From Alcanivorax sp. DP30 (GTDB lineage: Bacteria; Pseudomonadota; Gammaproteobacteria; Pseudomonadales; Alcanivoracaceae), in assembly GCF_009882945.1 (NCBI RefSeq), contig NZ_WTUY01000005.1:661863-725862 (forward strand): a stretch of 64,000 bases of DNA, in the 5' to 3' direction. Position 1 is the first letter of the stretch, and every line of letters starts with the position of its first letter. The notes below the pieces were generated by a model that was not told the DNA's origin, did no database searches, and worked only from the letters and a program-made list of their open reading frames with translations. A program made the position numbers and the translations under genes. Shown piece by piece: positions 7,257 to 16,943 of this stretch.

Positions 7257-10013
7257 ATGTCGGATCTCGCCAGAGAAGTTACCCCGGTAAACATCGAAGA
7301 CGAACTCAAGCAGTCGTACCTGGATTACGCCATGAGCGTAATCGTCGGGCGGGCCCTGCCTGATGTGCGCGACGGCCTGAAGCCGGTACACCGCCGCGTG
7401 TTGTTCGCCATGCATGAGCTGAACAACGACTGGAACAAGCCCTACAAGAAGTCCGCCCGTGTGGTGGGTGACGTGATCGGTAAGTATCACCCCCATGGTG
7501 ATTCCGCCGTGTACGACACCATCGTACGGATGGCGCAGCCTTTTTCCCTGCGCTACATGCTGGTGGACGGCCAGGGGAACTTTGGTTCCATTGACGGTGA
7601 CTCCGCCGCGGCCATGCGTTACACCGAAGTGCGCATGTCCAAGATCGCCCACGAGTTGCTGGCCGACCTGGACAAGGAAACCGTCAATTTTGTCGATAAC
7701 TACGACGGTACGGAAAAGATTCCTGATGTGATGCCCACCCGGGTGCCGAATCTGCTGGTGAACGGTTCCTCCGGTATTGCTGTGGGCATGGCCACCAATA
7801 TTCCCCCCCATAACCTGGGCGAGGTGGTGGACGGCTGTCTGGCGCTGATTGATGACGACAGCCTGACCCCGGATGACCTGATGGAGTACATCAAGGGCCC
7901 GGATTTCCCCACCGCCGGCATCATTAATGGTCGTGCCGGTATCGTGCAGGCCTACCGGACGGGGCGTGGCCGCGTCTACATGCGCGCCCGTGCGGAAATC
8001 GAGCCCACCGACAAGAGCGGCAAAGAAGCCATCATTGTCACCGAGATTCCCTACCAGGTGAACAAGGCGCGGCTGATCGAAAAGATCGCCGAGCTGGTGA
8101 AAGACAAGAAAATCGAAGGCATCACCGAACTGCGCGACGAGTCCGATAAAGAGGGCATGCGCATCGTCATCGAGCTGCGCAAGGGCGAAAACGCGGAAGT
8201 GGTGCTGAACAACCTGTACCAACAGACCCAGATGGAGTCTGTGTTCGGGATCAACACCGTGGCGCTGGTGGATGGCCAGCCCAAGACCCTGAACCTGCGT
8301 GAGTTGCTGGACGCCTTTATTCGTCACCGCCGTGAAGTGGTGACACGTCGTACCGTGTTTGAATTGCGCAAGGCGCGGGAAAAGGCTCACTTGCTGGAAG
8401 GTCTGGCGGTCGCTCTGAGCAACATCGACCCGGTGATCGAGCTGATCAAGAGCTCCCCCAGCGGTGCCGAAGCGAAAGAGAAGCTGTTGGCCAAGGGCTG
8501 GACCCCGGGCGACGTGCTGAAAATGCTGGAGCGTGCCGGTGGCGAAGATGCGGCCCGTCCGGATGGCCTGGACGAGCAATATGGTCTGCGTGATGGCCTC
8601 TACTATCTTAGCCCGGAACAGGCCCAGGCGATTCTGGATCTGCGTCTGCAGAAGCTGACGGGTCTGGAACGCGAGAAGCTGATTAATGACTATCAGGAGC
8701 TGCTGGAAATTATCGCCGAATTGCTGATGATTCTTGCCGATCCCGAGCGTCTGATGCAGGTGATCCGCGATGAACTGAAGGCGGTGCGCGAAGAGTACGC
8801 TGATGAGCGCCGCTCCGAGATCGTGGCCTCGCGCCTGGATCTCAGCATGGAAGACCTGATTGCCGAAGAAACCGTGGTGGTGACCCTGTCCAACGGGGGT
8901 TACGCCAAGATGCAGCCCATCGACACCTATCGCGCCCAGAAGCGTGGTGGTCGCGGCAAGTCTGCCGGGCAGCTGAAAGACGAGGATTACGTGGAGCACC
9001 TGCTGGTGGCAGGCACCCACGACACCCTGTTGTTGTTCACCGACGCTGGCAAGGTGTTCTGGTTGCGTACCTTCGAACTGCCCCAGGGTGGCCGGGCGTC
9101 GCGCGGCAAGCCGATTGTGAATCTGCTGCCGGCACTGGGTAACGAAGAAAGGATTACCGCCATTCTGCGCCTTGAGGCCGATATGGTGCGTCAGCAGAAA
9201 GCGGACGCAGAAGAAGATGAAGAGACCGTTGTCGATGCGGACGAGGTGGTGGAAGACGCCGTTGATGGCGATGAAGCCGATGTGGTGCCTGATACCGTAC
9301 CCGGCCCGTTTATCTTCATGGCCACCTCCAGCGGTGTGGTGAAACGTACCCAGTTGGCGAACTTTGCCCGTCCGCGCAGTTCCGGCCTGATTGCCGTGAA
9401 ACTGCAGGAAGGCGAACACCTGGTGAACGTGGCCATTACCCAGGGCCACGAAGACGTGATGCTGGTAGCCCGCAACGGCAAGGCTGTGCGTTTCCATCAG
9501 TCCAAGGTGCGAGTCATGAGTCGTCTGGCCCGTGGTGTGCGTGGCATCAAGCTGGCTGAAGGCGTCGATGTTATCTCCCTGATCGTGCCGGAAGAAGACG
9601 GTCAGATCCTTACCGCCTCCGAAAACGGCTACGGCAAACGCACTCCGCTTACCGATTACCCCACCAAGGGGCGTGGTGGCCAGGGCGTGATCGCCATGGT
9701 GATCAACGAGCGTAACGGCGAGCTGGTTGGCGCTACCCAGGTATTCGGCGGCGAAGACATCATGCTGATCTCCAACCAGGGCACTCTGGTGCGCACAGGC
9801 GTGGATCAGATCAGCACCTCCGGCCGTAACACCCAGGGTGTGCGTCTGATTCGCCTTGGCGAAGAAGAGAAGCTCTGTGGTCTGGCCACCATTCCGGAAC
9901 TGGAAGGGGTGGAGGAAGACGAGGATCTGGAAGGCGAAGAGGGCGAGGTGATTGAAGGGGAAGCGACCCCTGAAGCACCAGAGTCCGATGCCACCGACGG
10001 CGCTGAAGACTGA
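7257..10013 (+). CDS. gyrA: DNA gyrase subunit A
   Basis: 918 residues; ATG at 7257 with AAGG upstream (an in-frame codon at 7236 is less likely). It is the breakage-reunion subunit of the A2B2 gyrase that introduces negative supercoils. The quinolone region reads [13 protein letters not shown] with wild-type Ser83 and Asp87, and the catalytic tyrosine is Tyr122 in MRYTEVRM. The C-terminal DNA-wrapping domain has GyrA-box-like QKRGGRGKS. Compared with the shorter E. coli protein, there is an acidic insert at about residues 647-684 and a very acidic tail ([17 protein letters not shown]). A REPIN and a terminator follow the stop. Confidence 0.97.
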   Translation: MSDLAREVTPVNIEDELKQSYLDYAMSVIVGRALPDVRDGLKPVHRRVLFAMHELNNDWNKPYKKSARVVGDVIGKYHPHGDSAVYDTIVRMAQPFSLRYMLVDGQGNFGSIDGDSAAAMRYTEVRMSKIAHELLADLDKETVNFVDNYDGTEKIPDVMPTRVPNLLVNGSSGIAVGMATNIPPHNLGEVVDGCLALIDDDSLTPDDLMEYIKGPDFPTAGIINGRAGIVQAYRTGRGRVYMRARAEIEPTDKSGKEAIIVTEIPYQVNKARLIEKIAELVKDKKIEGITELRDESDKEGMRIVIELRKGENAEVVLNNLYQQTQMESVFGINTVALVDGQPKTLNLRELLDAFIRHRREVVTRRTVFELRKAREKAHLLEGLAVALSNIDPVIELIKSSPSGAEAKEKLLAKGWTPGDVLKMLERAGGEDAARPDGLDEQYGLRDGLYYLSPEQAQAILDLRLQKLTGLEREKLINDYQELLEIIAELLMILADPERLMQVIRDELKAVREEYADERRSEIVASRLDLSMEDLIAEETVVVTLSNGGYAKMQPIDTYRAQKRGGRGKSAGQLKDEDYVEHLLVAGTHDTLLLFTDAGKVFWLRTFELPQGGRASRGKPIVNLLPALGNEERITAILRLEADMVRQQKADAEEDEETVVDADEVVEDAVDGDEADVVPDTVPGPFIFMATSSGVVKRTQLANFARPRSSGLIAVKLQEGEHLVNVAITQGHEDVMLVARNGKAVRFHQSKVRVMSRLARGVRGIKLAEGVDVISLIVPEEDGQILTASENGYGKRTPLTDYPTKGRGGQGVIAMVINERNGELVGATQVFGGEDIMLISNQGTLVRTGVDQISTSGRNTQGVRLIRLGEEEKLCGLATIPELEGVEEDEDLEGEEGEVIEGEATPEAPESDATDGAED

Positions 10014-10015
10014 AA

Positions 10016-10088
10016 CTGTAGGAGCACCTCTTGAGGTGCGAACCTCTGCACAAAAAGGATGGTTCGCACCTCGAGAGGTGCTCCTACA
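10016..10088. repeat. REPIN-like inverted pair after gyrA
   Basis: Arm 10016-10044 begins CTGTAGGAGCACCTCTTGAG and is matched in inverted orientation at 10061-10088. It starts three bases after the gyrA stop. The transcript would fold into one long hairpin, which could protect the gyrA 3' end. Confidence 0.85.
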
Positions 10089-10118
10089 ATGCCTCAGGCA
10101 GGTTTTAACGTAATTCCC

Positions 10119-10145
10119 AAGCCCGGTCTCACCGGGCTTCTTTGA
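10119..10145 (+). terminator. Rho-independent terminator after gyrA
   Basis: AAGCCCGGT (10119-10127) and ACCGGGCTT (10131-10139) form a 9-bp stem with a three-base loop, followed by CTTTGATT. It separates gyrA from serC. Confidence 0.7.
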
Positions 10146-10162
10146 TTAGACGGAGAACATGA

Positions 10163-11245
10163 ATGTCCCGCGCCTATAACTTCTGCGCAGGGCCGGCGGC
10201 GTTGCCGACGGCGGTATTGGAACAAGCCCAGCAGGAAATGCTCGATTTCCAGGGTAAGGGCTTGTCCATCATGGAAATGAGCCACCGGGACAAGGTCTTC
10301 GTGGATATCGCCGAGAAGGCCGAGCAGGACCTGCGTGACCTGATGGGTATCAGCGATGATTACGCAGTGTTGTTCCTGCAGGGCGGGGCGTCTACCCAGT
10401 TCGCCATGGTGCCCATGAACCTGCTGGGCGAGGGTGAGACGGCGGACTACATCAACACCGGGCAATGGTCCAGGAAGGCCATCAAGGAAGCCGCGCGCTA
10501 CGGCAATATCAACGTGGCTGCCAGCAGTGAAGACACCCACTTCACCACCGTACCCCCCCAGGACAGCTGGAAATTGTCTTCCAACCCGGCCTACGTGCAT
10601 TACTGCCCCAATGAAACCATTGGTGGGCTGGAATACAGCTTTATCCCGGAGGTGGGCGATACCACCCTGGTAGCGGACATGAGCTCTACCATCCTGTCCC
10701 GCCCGCTGGATGTGAACCGCTTTGGCCTGATCTATGCGGGTGCCCAGAAAAATATCGGCCCTGCCGGCCTGACTCTGGTGATCGTGCGCAAGGACCTGCT
10801 CGGCAAGGCTGCCGATACCGTACCCGCCATGCTCAACTACCAGACCCACGCCGACAACGGCAGCATGTACAACACTCCGCCCACCTATGCCTGGTACCTG
10901 GCCGGTCTGGTATTCGAATGGCTGAAAAAACAGGGTGGCGTGGCTGAAATGGCCAAAATCAACCAGCGCAAGGCCGAAAAGCTGTATGGTTTTATTGACG
11001 ACAGCGCGTTCTACAGCAACCCGGTAGAAGTGATCAGTCGCAGCCAGATGAATGTGCCCTTTGTGCTGGCGGACGATCGCCTGGACAAGCAATTCCTGGC
11101 GGAAGCCGATGCCGCTGGCCTGCTCAATCTGAAAGGCCATCGCAGTGTGGGCGGCATGCGCGCCAGCATTTACAACGCCGTGCCGGAAGCGGCCGTGGAT
11201 GCGCTGATTGCCTTTATGGCAGAGTTTGAGAGCAAGAATGCCTAG
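10163..11245 (+). CDS. serC: Phosphoserine aminotransferase SerC
   Basis: 360 residues. PLP enzyme converting 3-phosphohydroxypyruvate to phosphoserine, and also acting in pyridoxal phosphate synthesis. The N-terminus MSRAYNFCAGPAALPTAVL and the PLP lysine (Lys196 in YAGAQKNIGPAG) are typical. The start has GGAGAAC upstream. It opens the amino acid gene run serC-pheA-hisC-tyrA/aroA, all on the plus strand, after the gyrA terminator. Confidence 0.96.
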   Translation: MSRAYNFCAGPAALPTAVLEQAQQEMLDFQGKGLSIMEMSHRDKVFVDIAEKAEQDLRDLMGISDDYAVLFLQGGASTQFAMVPMNLLGEGETADYINTGQWSRKAIKEAARYGNINVAASSEDTHFTTVPPQDSWKLSSNPAYVHYCPNETIGGLEYSFIPEVGDTTLVADMSSTILSRPLDVNRFGLIYAGAQKNIGPAGLTLVIVRKDLLGKAADTVPAMLNYQTHADNGSMYNTPPTYAWYLAGLVFEWLKKQGGVAEMAKINQRKAEKLYGFIDDSAFYSNPVEVISRSQMNVPFVLADDRLDKQFLAEADAAGLLNLKGHRSVGGMRASIYNAVPEAAVDALIAFMAEFESKNA

Positions 11246-11417
11246 ACGCTTCCCGCAACACGCCATGTTTCAAAGGAAGAAGCTGGCCTGAGGCAAAAGT
11301 GATTGTTTGAAAGGTGGGTAGAACAATGGATTTGAACGGTTGGCACGAGATCGCAACGAACGCTCCCACGCCTGTACGCGTGTTGCGTGATCCGTGCTGC
11401 ATGCAAGTGAGTTCAAA

Positions 11418-12500
11418 ATGACCGATTCATTAGACACTCTGCGTAAACAGATCGACGAGCTGGACCAGACGCTGCAGGATCTGCTTAACCAGCGTGCCAC
11501 CCTGGCCCACAAGGTGGCCGAGGTGAAGATCGCCACCGATCCGAACCCGGTGTTCTATCGTCCCGAGCGCGAAGCCCAGGTGTTGCGCCGGGTCAAGGAG
11601 CGTAATCAGGGGCCCCTGGATGGCGAGACCATGGCGCGCTTCTTCCGCGAAGTCATGAGTGCCTGTCTGGCGCTGGAGCAGCGCATGAAGGTGGCGTTTC
11701 TGGGCCCGGAAGGCACCTTTACCCAGCAGGCTGCGCTCAAGCATTTCGGCCATGCGGTGGAATCCGTGCCGCTGGGCGCTATTGATGAAGTCTTCCGTGA
11801 AGTGGAAGCCGGTGCGGCCCACTATGGTGTGGTGCCGGTGGAAAACTCCACCGAAGGGGTGGTCAACCACACCCTGGATACCTTCATGACCTCCGAGCTG
11901 AAGATCTGCGGGGAAGTGGAACTGCGCATTCACCACCACCTGCTGGCCGGTGAGCACACGCAGCGCGACAAGGTGACCCGGGTCTATTCCCACCAGCAGA
12001 CCCTCGCCCAGTGCCGCCAGTGGCTGGATGCCCATATGCCCGGCGTGGAGCGCATTGCGGTGAGTTCCAATGCCGAAGCGGCCCGCCGCCTTAAGGACGA
12101 ATGGAATGCCATGGCCATCGCCGGGGAAATGGCGGAAGAGCTGTATGGCCTGGAAGCGGTGCAGCGCAATATCGAAGATCGCCCGGACAACACCACCCGT
12201 TTCCTGATCATCGGCCGTCAGGACACCCCGGCCTCCGGCAAGGACAAGACCAGCCTGATGGTCAGCGGCAAGAACCGCCCGGGCCTGTTGTTCGAGGTGC
12301 TCGCGCCGTTCCGCGACGAAGGCATCAACCTGACCCGCCTGGAATCCCGCCCGTCGCGCACCGCCAACTGGAGTTATGTGTTCTTCGTGGACTGCGAAGG
12401 CCACAAGGAAGACGCTAACCTGCAGGCGGTGCTGGACAAGCTGGAAGCGGCCGGCAATACCATCAAGCTGTTGGGTTCATACCCCAAGGCTGTTCTATAA
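11418..12500 (+). CDS. pheA: Bifunctional chorismate mutase/prephenate dehydratase
   Basis: 360 residues from ATG 11418 (MTDSLDTLRKQIDELD); the ribosome site is weak. Chorismate mutase AroQ domain at about 1-85, prephenate dehydratase at about 95-270 with ENSTEGVVNHTLDTF, and a C-terminal ACT domain whose ESRP motif (LTRLESRPS) binds phenylalanine for feedback control. It makes phenylpyruvate from chorismate. The 172-bp gap after serC shows no terminator that I can recognise. Confidence 0.95.
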   Translation: MTDSLDTLRKQIDELDQTLQDLLNQRATLAHKVAEVKIATDPNPVFYRPEREAQVLRRVKERNQGPLDGETMARFFREVMSACLALEQRMKVAFLGPEGTFTQQAALKHFGHAVESVPLGAIDEVFREVEAGAAHYGVVPVENSTEGVVNHTLDTFMTSELKICGEVELRIHHHLLAGEHTQRDKVTRVYSHQQTLAQCRQWLDAHMPGVERIAVSSNAEAARRLKDEWNAMAIAGEMAEELYGLEAVQRNIEDRPDNTTRFLIIGRQDTPASGKDKTSLMVSGKNRPGLLFEVLAPFRDEGINLTRLESRPSRTANWSYVFFVDCEGHKEDANLQAVLDKLEAAGNTIKLLGSYPKAVL

Positions 12501-12507
12501 AATCCAG

Positions 12508-12578
12508 GTCTGACGTCGGAGGTCTGACGTCGGACGCTTTGCGGTTTTGCGTCAGACGTCCGACTTCAGACGTCTGAC
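12508..12578. repeat. Heptad hairpin (GTCTGAC/GTCGGAC type)
   Basis: Four tandem heptamers at 12508-12535 (GTCTGAC, GTCGGAG, GTCTGAC, GTCGGAC), a 15-base spacer, then four in inverted order at 12551-12578 (GTCAGAC, GTCCGAC, TTCAGAC, GTCTGAC). It makes a long, nearly perfect hairpin between pheA and hisC. Confidence 0.8.
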
Positions 12579-12637
12579 CCCGATCAGATAACCCCGGTGG
12601 CCAGGGTTGGCAACCCGGGGCAAAGGGAGCTCACACC

Positions 12638-13750
12638 ATGACCTGCGACTACATCAAACTCGCCAACAACGGCATTCAGCAGCTCAGACCCTACGAGCCA
12701 GGCAAGCCCATCGAAGAGCTGGAGCGTGAGCTTGGCGTCACTGACATCGTCAAGCTGGCCAGCAACGAGAACCCACTGGGTGCCAGCCACAAGGCGCTGC
12801 ACGCCCTCAAGCACCTGCATGAGCTGCATCTCTATCCGGATGGCGCCACGTTTTCTCTGAAGGCTGCGCTGGCGGAGAAGCTGGCGGTGGACAGCAAGCA
12901 GCTGACCCTGGGCAATGGTTCCAATGATGTGCTGGATCTGATTGCACGCGCCTACCTGCAGGAAGGTGATGAAGCCATTTTTTCCGAGTACGCCTTTGCG
13001 GTGTATCCGATTGTGACACTGGCCTGTAACGCCACACCGGTTCAGGTAGCGTCCAATTTGTTCGGCCACGATTTGGCCGCCATGGCGGAAGCGGTAACGG
13101 ATCGCACCCGGGTGATTTTTGTCGCCAACCCCAACAACCCAACCGGCACCTGGTTCAACGCCCACGCCCTGGACGAATTCCTGTCACGGATTCCCGAGCG
13201 GGTGATTGTGGTACTGGATGAGGCGTACTTCGAGTATGTGGAAGAAAGTCATTATCCGAATGGTATTGAGCGATTGGGCAAGTACCCCAACCTGATCGTT
13301 ACCCGGACGTTCTCCAAAATCTACGGCCTGGCCGGGCTGCGGGTGGGCTATGGCATTTCCAGCCCGGAAATTGCCGATGTGCTGAACCGGGTGCGTCAGC
13401 CGTTCAACGTGAACACTCCGGCCCAGGTGGCAGCGGAAGCGTCGTTGCAGGACGACGATCATCTGGAAAACTCGCGCAGCGAAAACACCACCGGCCTGGT
13501 GCAGATTGCGGAAGGCCTGCAGCAGCTGCACCTGGAACAGATCCCGTCAGTGGCCAATTTCATCGCCTTTGACTGTGGCCAGCCTGCCATGCCGGTGTAC
13601 GAAGGGCTGCTGAAAGCGGGCGTGATCGTGCGCCCGCTGGGCGGCTACGGCATGCCCAATCATCTGCGTGTCACCGTGGGCACCAGTCGCGAAAACGAGC
13701 GTTTCCTGATTGCGCTCAAGCAGGTGCTGCAGGATCTGGCCGATGGGTAG
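12638..13750 (+). CDS. hisC: Histidinol-phosphate aminotransferase HisC (HisC2-like)
   Basis: 370 residues. PLP aminotransferase for histidinol phosphate, and in this context probably also for aromatic keto acids. Seen: LASNENPLGAS near residue 45, NPNNPTGTWF, and the PLP lysine Lys227 in TRTFSKIYGLAG. AGGGAGCT precedes the start. Its position between pheA and tyrA-aroA, away from other his genes, is that of the second hisC copy of Pseudomonas. A role in phenylalanine or tyrosine transamination is therefore likely. Confidence 0.92.
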   Translation: MTCDYIKLANNGIQQLRPYEPGKPIEELERELGVTDIVKLASNENPLGASHKALHALKHLHELHLYPDGATFSLKAALAEKLAVDSKQLTLGNGSNDVLDLIARAYLQEGDEAIFSEYAFAVYPIVTLACNATPVQVASNLFGHDLAAMAEAVTDRTRVIFVANPNNPTGTWFNAHALDEFLSRIPERVIVVLDEAYFEYVEESHYPNGIERLGKYPNLIVTRTFSKIYGLAGLRVGYGISSPEIADVLNRVRQPFNVNTPAQVAAEASLQDDDHLENSRSENTTGLVQIAEGLQQLHLEQIPSVANFIAFDCGQPAMPVYEGLLKAGVIVRPLGGYGMPNHLRVTVGTSRENERFLIALKQVLQDLADG

Positions 13751-13773
13751 TAACAAATACGTTTCATTCCTTG

Positions 13774-13839
13774 CTGTAGGAGCGTCGCTGGCGGCGCGAT
13801 TTGCGGTGGGGGATCGCGCCGCCAGCGACGCTCCTACGG
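13774..13839. repeat. REPIN-like inverted pair (GTCGCTGGCGGC type)
   Basis: Arms 13774-13800 (CTGTAGGAGCGTCGCTGGCG...) and 13812-13839 are inverted copies between hisC and tyrA-aroA. The right arm ends ten bases before the tyrA start and overlaps the GGAGAGGCG ribosome site, so folding could affect translation. Confidence 0.8.
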
Positions 13840-13848
13840 AGAGGCGAG

Positions 13849-16092
13849 ATGTCTGACCCAATCTTCAACCGCATTGCCGTTATCGGCCTGGGCCTGATTG
13901 GCGGCTCCTTTGCGGCTGCGGCCCGTGAAAACGGTCTGGCCAAATCCATCGTGGCTGGCTCTCGCTCGGCACGCACCCTGGAGCAAGGTATTGCTCTGGG
14001 CGTGGTGGATGCAGGCAGCCAGGATCTTGCCGAAGCCGTGGACGGCGCCGATCTGGTATTCGTCTCCACGCCGGTGTCGGCCATGGGCAAGGTGCTGGCG
14101 GCCCTGAAGCCGGGCCTGTCCTCCACGGCCATCGTTACCGACGGAGGCAGCGTAAAAGGCAATGTGATCACAGCCGCCCGCGAAGCGCTGGGAGAGCACT
14201 ATTCCCGCTTCGTTCCCGGCCATCCCATTGCCGGCAAGGAGAAGAGCGGGGTAACCGCCGCGGATGCGAGCCTGTACCGGGACCATCGCGTCATCCTGAC
14301 GCCCACCGATGAGACGGATCCGGCGGCCACCGCCAAAGTCCGGGCTATCTGGACCGGGATGGGGGCGGAAGTGCTGCAGATGACGCCGGGTTACCACGAT
14401 CAGGTGCTGGCGGAAACCAGTCATCTTCCCCACCTGCTCGCCTTCTCGCTGGTGGATACGCTGGCCCGGCAGGGGGATTCCAACGAGATTTTCCGCTATG
14501 CTGCCGGCGGTTTTCGGGACTTCACCCGCATTGCCAGCTCCGACCCGGTCATGTGGCATGACATCTTCCGGGAGAACAAGGCAGCCCTGATGCAGGCGCT
14601 GGGCCTGTTCAGCGATGGCATTGACCGCTTCCGCGATGCCGTGGAACGGGGGGATTCCGATGCCCTGATGGGCATCATGACCCGCGCCAACACGGCCCGG
14701 GCACACTTTATGGCCATGAACGGGCGCACCTCTTACACCCGCGCCCAACATTCAGGTGACGATACAATCATGAACGACACAGGCAAAGCTAACCCGAGCT
14801 ATCTGATGACCCCGGGTGGCAAGCTTAATGGCCGCATTCGCGTGCCGGGCGACAAATCCATGTCTCACCGTTCCATTATGCTGGGTTCCCTGGCAGACGG
14901 TGTGACTGAGGTAGAAGGGTTTCTGGAGGGTGAGGACGCGTTGGCCACCCTGCAGGCATTCCGTGACATGGGCGTGGTGATCGAAGGCCCCACCAACGGT
15001 CAGGTAACCATTCACGGCGTCGGGCTCAATGGTCTCAAGGCCCCTGAGAAGGCCCTCTATATGGGCAACTCGGGCACCTCCATGCGTCTGCTCACCGGCC
15101 TGCTGGCCGGTCAGGCCTTTGATGTGGAGCTGACCGGGGATGCCTCCCTGTCCAAGCGTCCCATGGAGCGGGTGGCCAAGCCCCTGCGCGATATGGGCGC
15201 CCAGATCATCACCGGCGATGAAGGCCGTCCACCGGTACGTATCCGTGGTGGCCAGTCCCTCAAGGCGATCCACTACGATCTGCCCATGGCCTCGGCCCAG
15301 GTGAAATCTGCCGTCCTGCTTGGCGGCCTGTACGCGGAAGGCGAAACCTCCGTCACCGAGCCGGCCCCCACCCGCGACCATACCGAGCGCATGCTGGGCG
15401 GTTTCGGCTATGACGTGCGCCGTGACGGCGCCACCAGTGCCGTGAAGGGTGGCGGCAAGCTCACCGCCTGCAAATTGGAAGTGCCCGCGGATATTTCCTC
15501 TGCGGCTTTCTTTTTGGTGGGCGCCTCCATTGCTGAAGGCAGTGAGGTCACCCTGCCGCACGTGGGTATCAATCCCACCCGTACCGGCGTTATCGACATT
15601 CTCAAACTCATGGGCGCAGATATCCGCCTGGAGAACCAGCGTGATGCCGGCGGCGAGCCGGTGGCGGATATCGTGGTGAAATCGGCCCCGCTCAAGGGTA
15701 TTGAGATCCCCGAGGACCTGGTGCCGCTGGCCATCGACGAGTTTCCGGCCATTTTCATTGCCGCGGCTTGTGCCGAGGGCGACACCATCCTGCGCGGTGC
15801 GGAAGAACTGCGGGTGAAGGAATCCGACCGGATTCAGGTGATGGCCGATGGTCTGGCCGCCCTGGGCGTCGACCACGAAGTGTTTGATGATGGCATTCGC
15901 ATCACCGGGGGCGACTTTGGTGGTGGCGAAATCCAGTCCCACGGCGATCACCGCATCGCCATGAGTTTTGCCATGGCGTCCCTGCGCGCCAAGGGCACCA
16001 TCACCATTCATGATTGTGCCAATGTGGCCACCAGCTTCCCGGGCTTTGCCCAGCTGGCGTCCCATGCGGGCTTGCAACTGGAGGAAAAATGA
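13849..16092 (+). CDS. tyrA-aroA: Prephenate dehydrogenase-EPSP synthase fusion
   Basis: 747 residues from ATG 13849. Residues 1 to about 300 are TyrA: NAD loop VIGLGLIGGSFAAA, TDGGSVKG, GHPIAGKEKSG. From about 314 the rest is AroA, 5-enolpyruvylshikimate-3-phosphate synthase: VPGDKSMSHRS, GNSGTSMRLLTG, SAQVKSAVLL, and the late RVKESDRIQVMADGL. The two reactions are the step making 4-hydroxyphenylpyruvate and the sixth step of the shikimate pathway. The same fusion is known in Pseudomonas (about 746 residues). cmk overlaps its stop by four bases (ATGA), so the two are coupled. Confidence 0.95.
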   Translation: MSDPIFNRIAVIGLGLIGGSFAAAARENGLAKSIVAGSRSARTLEQGIALGVVDAGSQDLAEAVDGADLVFVSTPVSAMGKVLAALKPGLSSTAIVTDGGSVKGNVITAAREALGEHYSRFVPGHPIAGKEKSGVTAADASLYRDHRVILTPTDETDPAATAKVRAIWTGMGAEVLQMTPGYHDQVLAETSHLPHLLAFSLVDTLARQGDSNEIFRYAAGGFRDFTRIASSDPVMWHDIFRENKAALMQALGLFSDGIDRFRDAVERGDSDALMGIMTRANTARAHFMAMNGRTSYTRAQHSGDDTIMNDTGKANPSYLMTPGGKLNGRIRVPGDKSMSHRSIMLGSLADGVTEVEGFLEGEDALATLQAFRDMGVVIEGPTNGQVTIHGVGLNGLKAPEKALYMGNSGTSMRLLTGLLAGQAFDVELTGDASLSKRPMERVAKPLRDMGAQIITGDEGRPPVRIRGGQSLKAIHYDLPMASAQVKSAVLLGGLYAEGETSVTEPAPTRDHTERMLGGFGYDVRRDGATSAVKGGGKLTACKLEVPADISSAAFFLVGASIAEGSEVTLPHVGINPTRTGVIDILKLMGADIRLENQRDAGGEPVADIVVKSAPLKGIEIPEDLVPLAIDEFPAIFIAAACAEGDTILRGAEELRVKESDRIQVMADGLAALGVDHEVFDDGIRITGGDFGGGEIQSHGDHRIAMSFAMASLRAKGTITIHDCANVATSFPGFAQLASHAGLQLEEK

Positions 16093-16766
16093 CGGAAACC
16101 GCCGTATTGACCATCGACGGACCGGTTTCCTCCGGTAAAGGCACGGTGGCCCGGCTGGTTGCTGCCCGTCTGGGTTGGCACCTGCTGGATTCCGGCGCGC
16201 TTTACCGTGTCCTCGGTTATCACGCCAGAAATCAAGGGGTTGCGCTTCATGACGAGCCTGCCGTGGTGGCGTTGGCCAAGTCTCTGCCGGTGCGCTTTGT
16301 GGAGCAGCAGGGCGAAACGGCCGTGATTCTGGCCGGCGAAGACGTCTCCAACATCATTCGCCAGGAAAGCGTGGGCGAACTGGCCAGCCAGGTGGCCGTA
16401 TTGCAGCCAGTGCGAGATGCCTTGCTGGCCCGTCAGCAGGCGTTCGCCGAGTCCCCGGGCCTGGTGGCCGATGGCCGTGATATGGGCACCGTGGTGTTTA
16501 CCTCCGCCCCCCTCAAGGTTTACCTCACCGCCAGCGCCGAAGAGCGCGCCAGACGGCGCTTTGAGCAGTTGAAGCAGAAGGGCTTTGGTGCTACCCTCGC
16601 GACCCTTGTTGAGGACATCCGCAACCGGGATGATCGTGACATGAACCGTGAGGTGGCGCCATTGCGCCCGGCAGACGATGCCGTGGTGATTGATTCCACC
16701 ACCATGACGGTGGATGACGTGGTTAACCGGATTCTCGACGAGGCTGCTGCTCGCCAACTGGCCTGA
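16089..16766 (+). CDS. cmk: Cytidylate kinase
   Basis: 225 residues. Phosphorylates CMP and dCMP using ATP. P-loop GPVSSGKGTVAR at about residues 11-22, VADGRDMGTVVF, and the LID region RARRRFEQLK. The ATG overlaps the TGA of tyrA-aroA. It is followed by rpsA, the classical cmk-rpsA-ihfB order. Confidence 0.95.
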   Translation: MTETAVLTIDGPVSSGKGTVARLVAARLGWHLLDSGALYRVLGYHARNQGVALHDEPAVVALAKSLPVRFVEQQGETAVILAGEDVSNIIRQESVGELASQVAVLQPVRDALLARQQAFAESPGLVADGRDMGTVVFTSAPLKVYLTASAEERARRRFEQLKQKGFGATLATLVEDIRNRDDRDMNREVAPLRPADDAVVIDSTTMTVDDVVNRILDEAAARQLA

Positions 16767-16943
16767 CAAGCAGTTCACACCTATCGGAACCCTTCGGCAG
16801 TAGCTGTCGAGGGGTAATTGCGATTCTGTGACCATGCGGTTGATCTGTCGCTCCCTTACAAAGTAAGCCAGCTGGGGAGGGCGGGTCCAACTATCCATAA
16901 CCCATGTCTGCTGGTTGGCATGTGAATGTAAACAGAGAGACAC
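16767..16943 (+). promoter_or_regulatory. rpsA leader region
   Basis: The 177-bp gap between cmk and rpsA has no gene. In related bacteria this interval carries the rpsA promoter and a structured leader through which S1 controls its own translation. I did not identify convincing boxes or a specific fold here. AGAGAGACAC precedes the start codon. Confidence 0.35.

Noticed and set aside
7209-9497. A 762-residue minus-strand reading frame opposite gyrA
   Set aside because: It is the antisense of a highly conserved gene, has no recognisable motif, and arises from GC-rich codon bias.
14752-16077. A 441-residue minus-strand frame opposite aroA
   Set aside because: Shadow of the AroA half of the fusion; no ribosome site and low-complexity His/Gly content.
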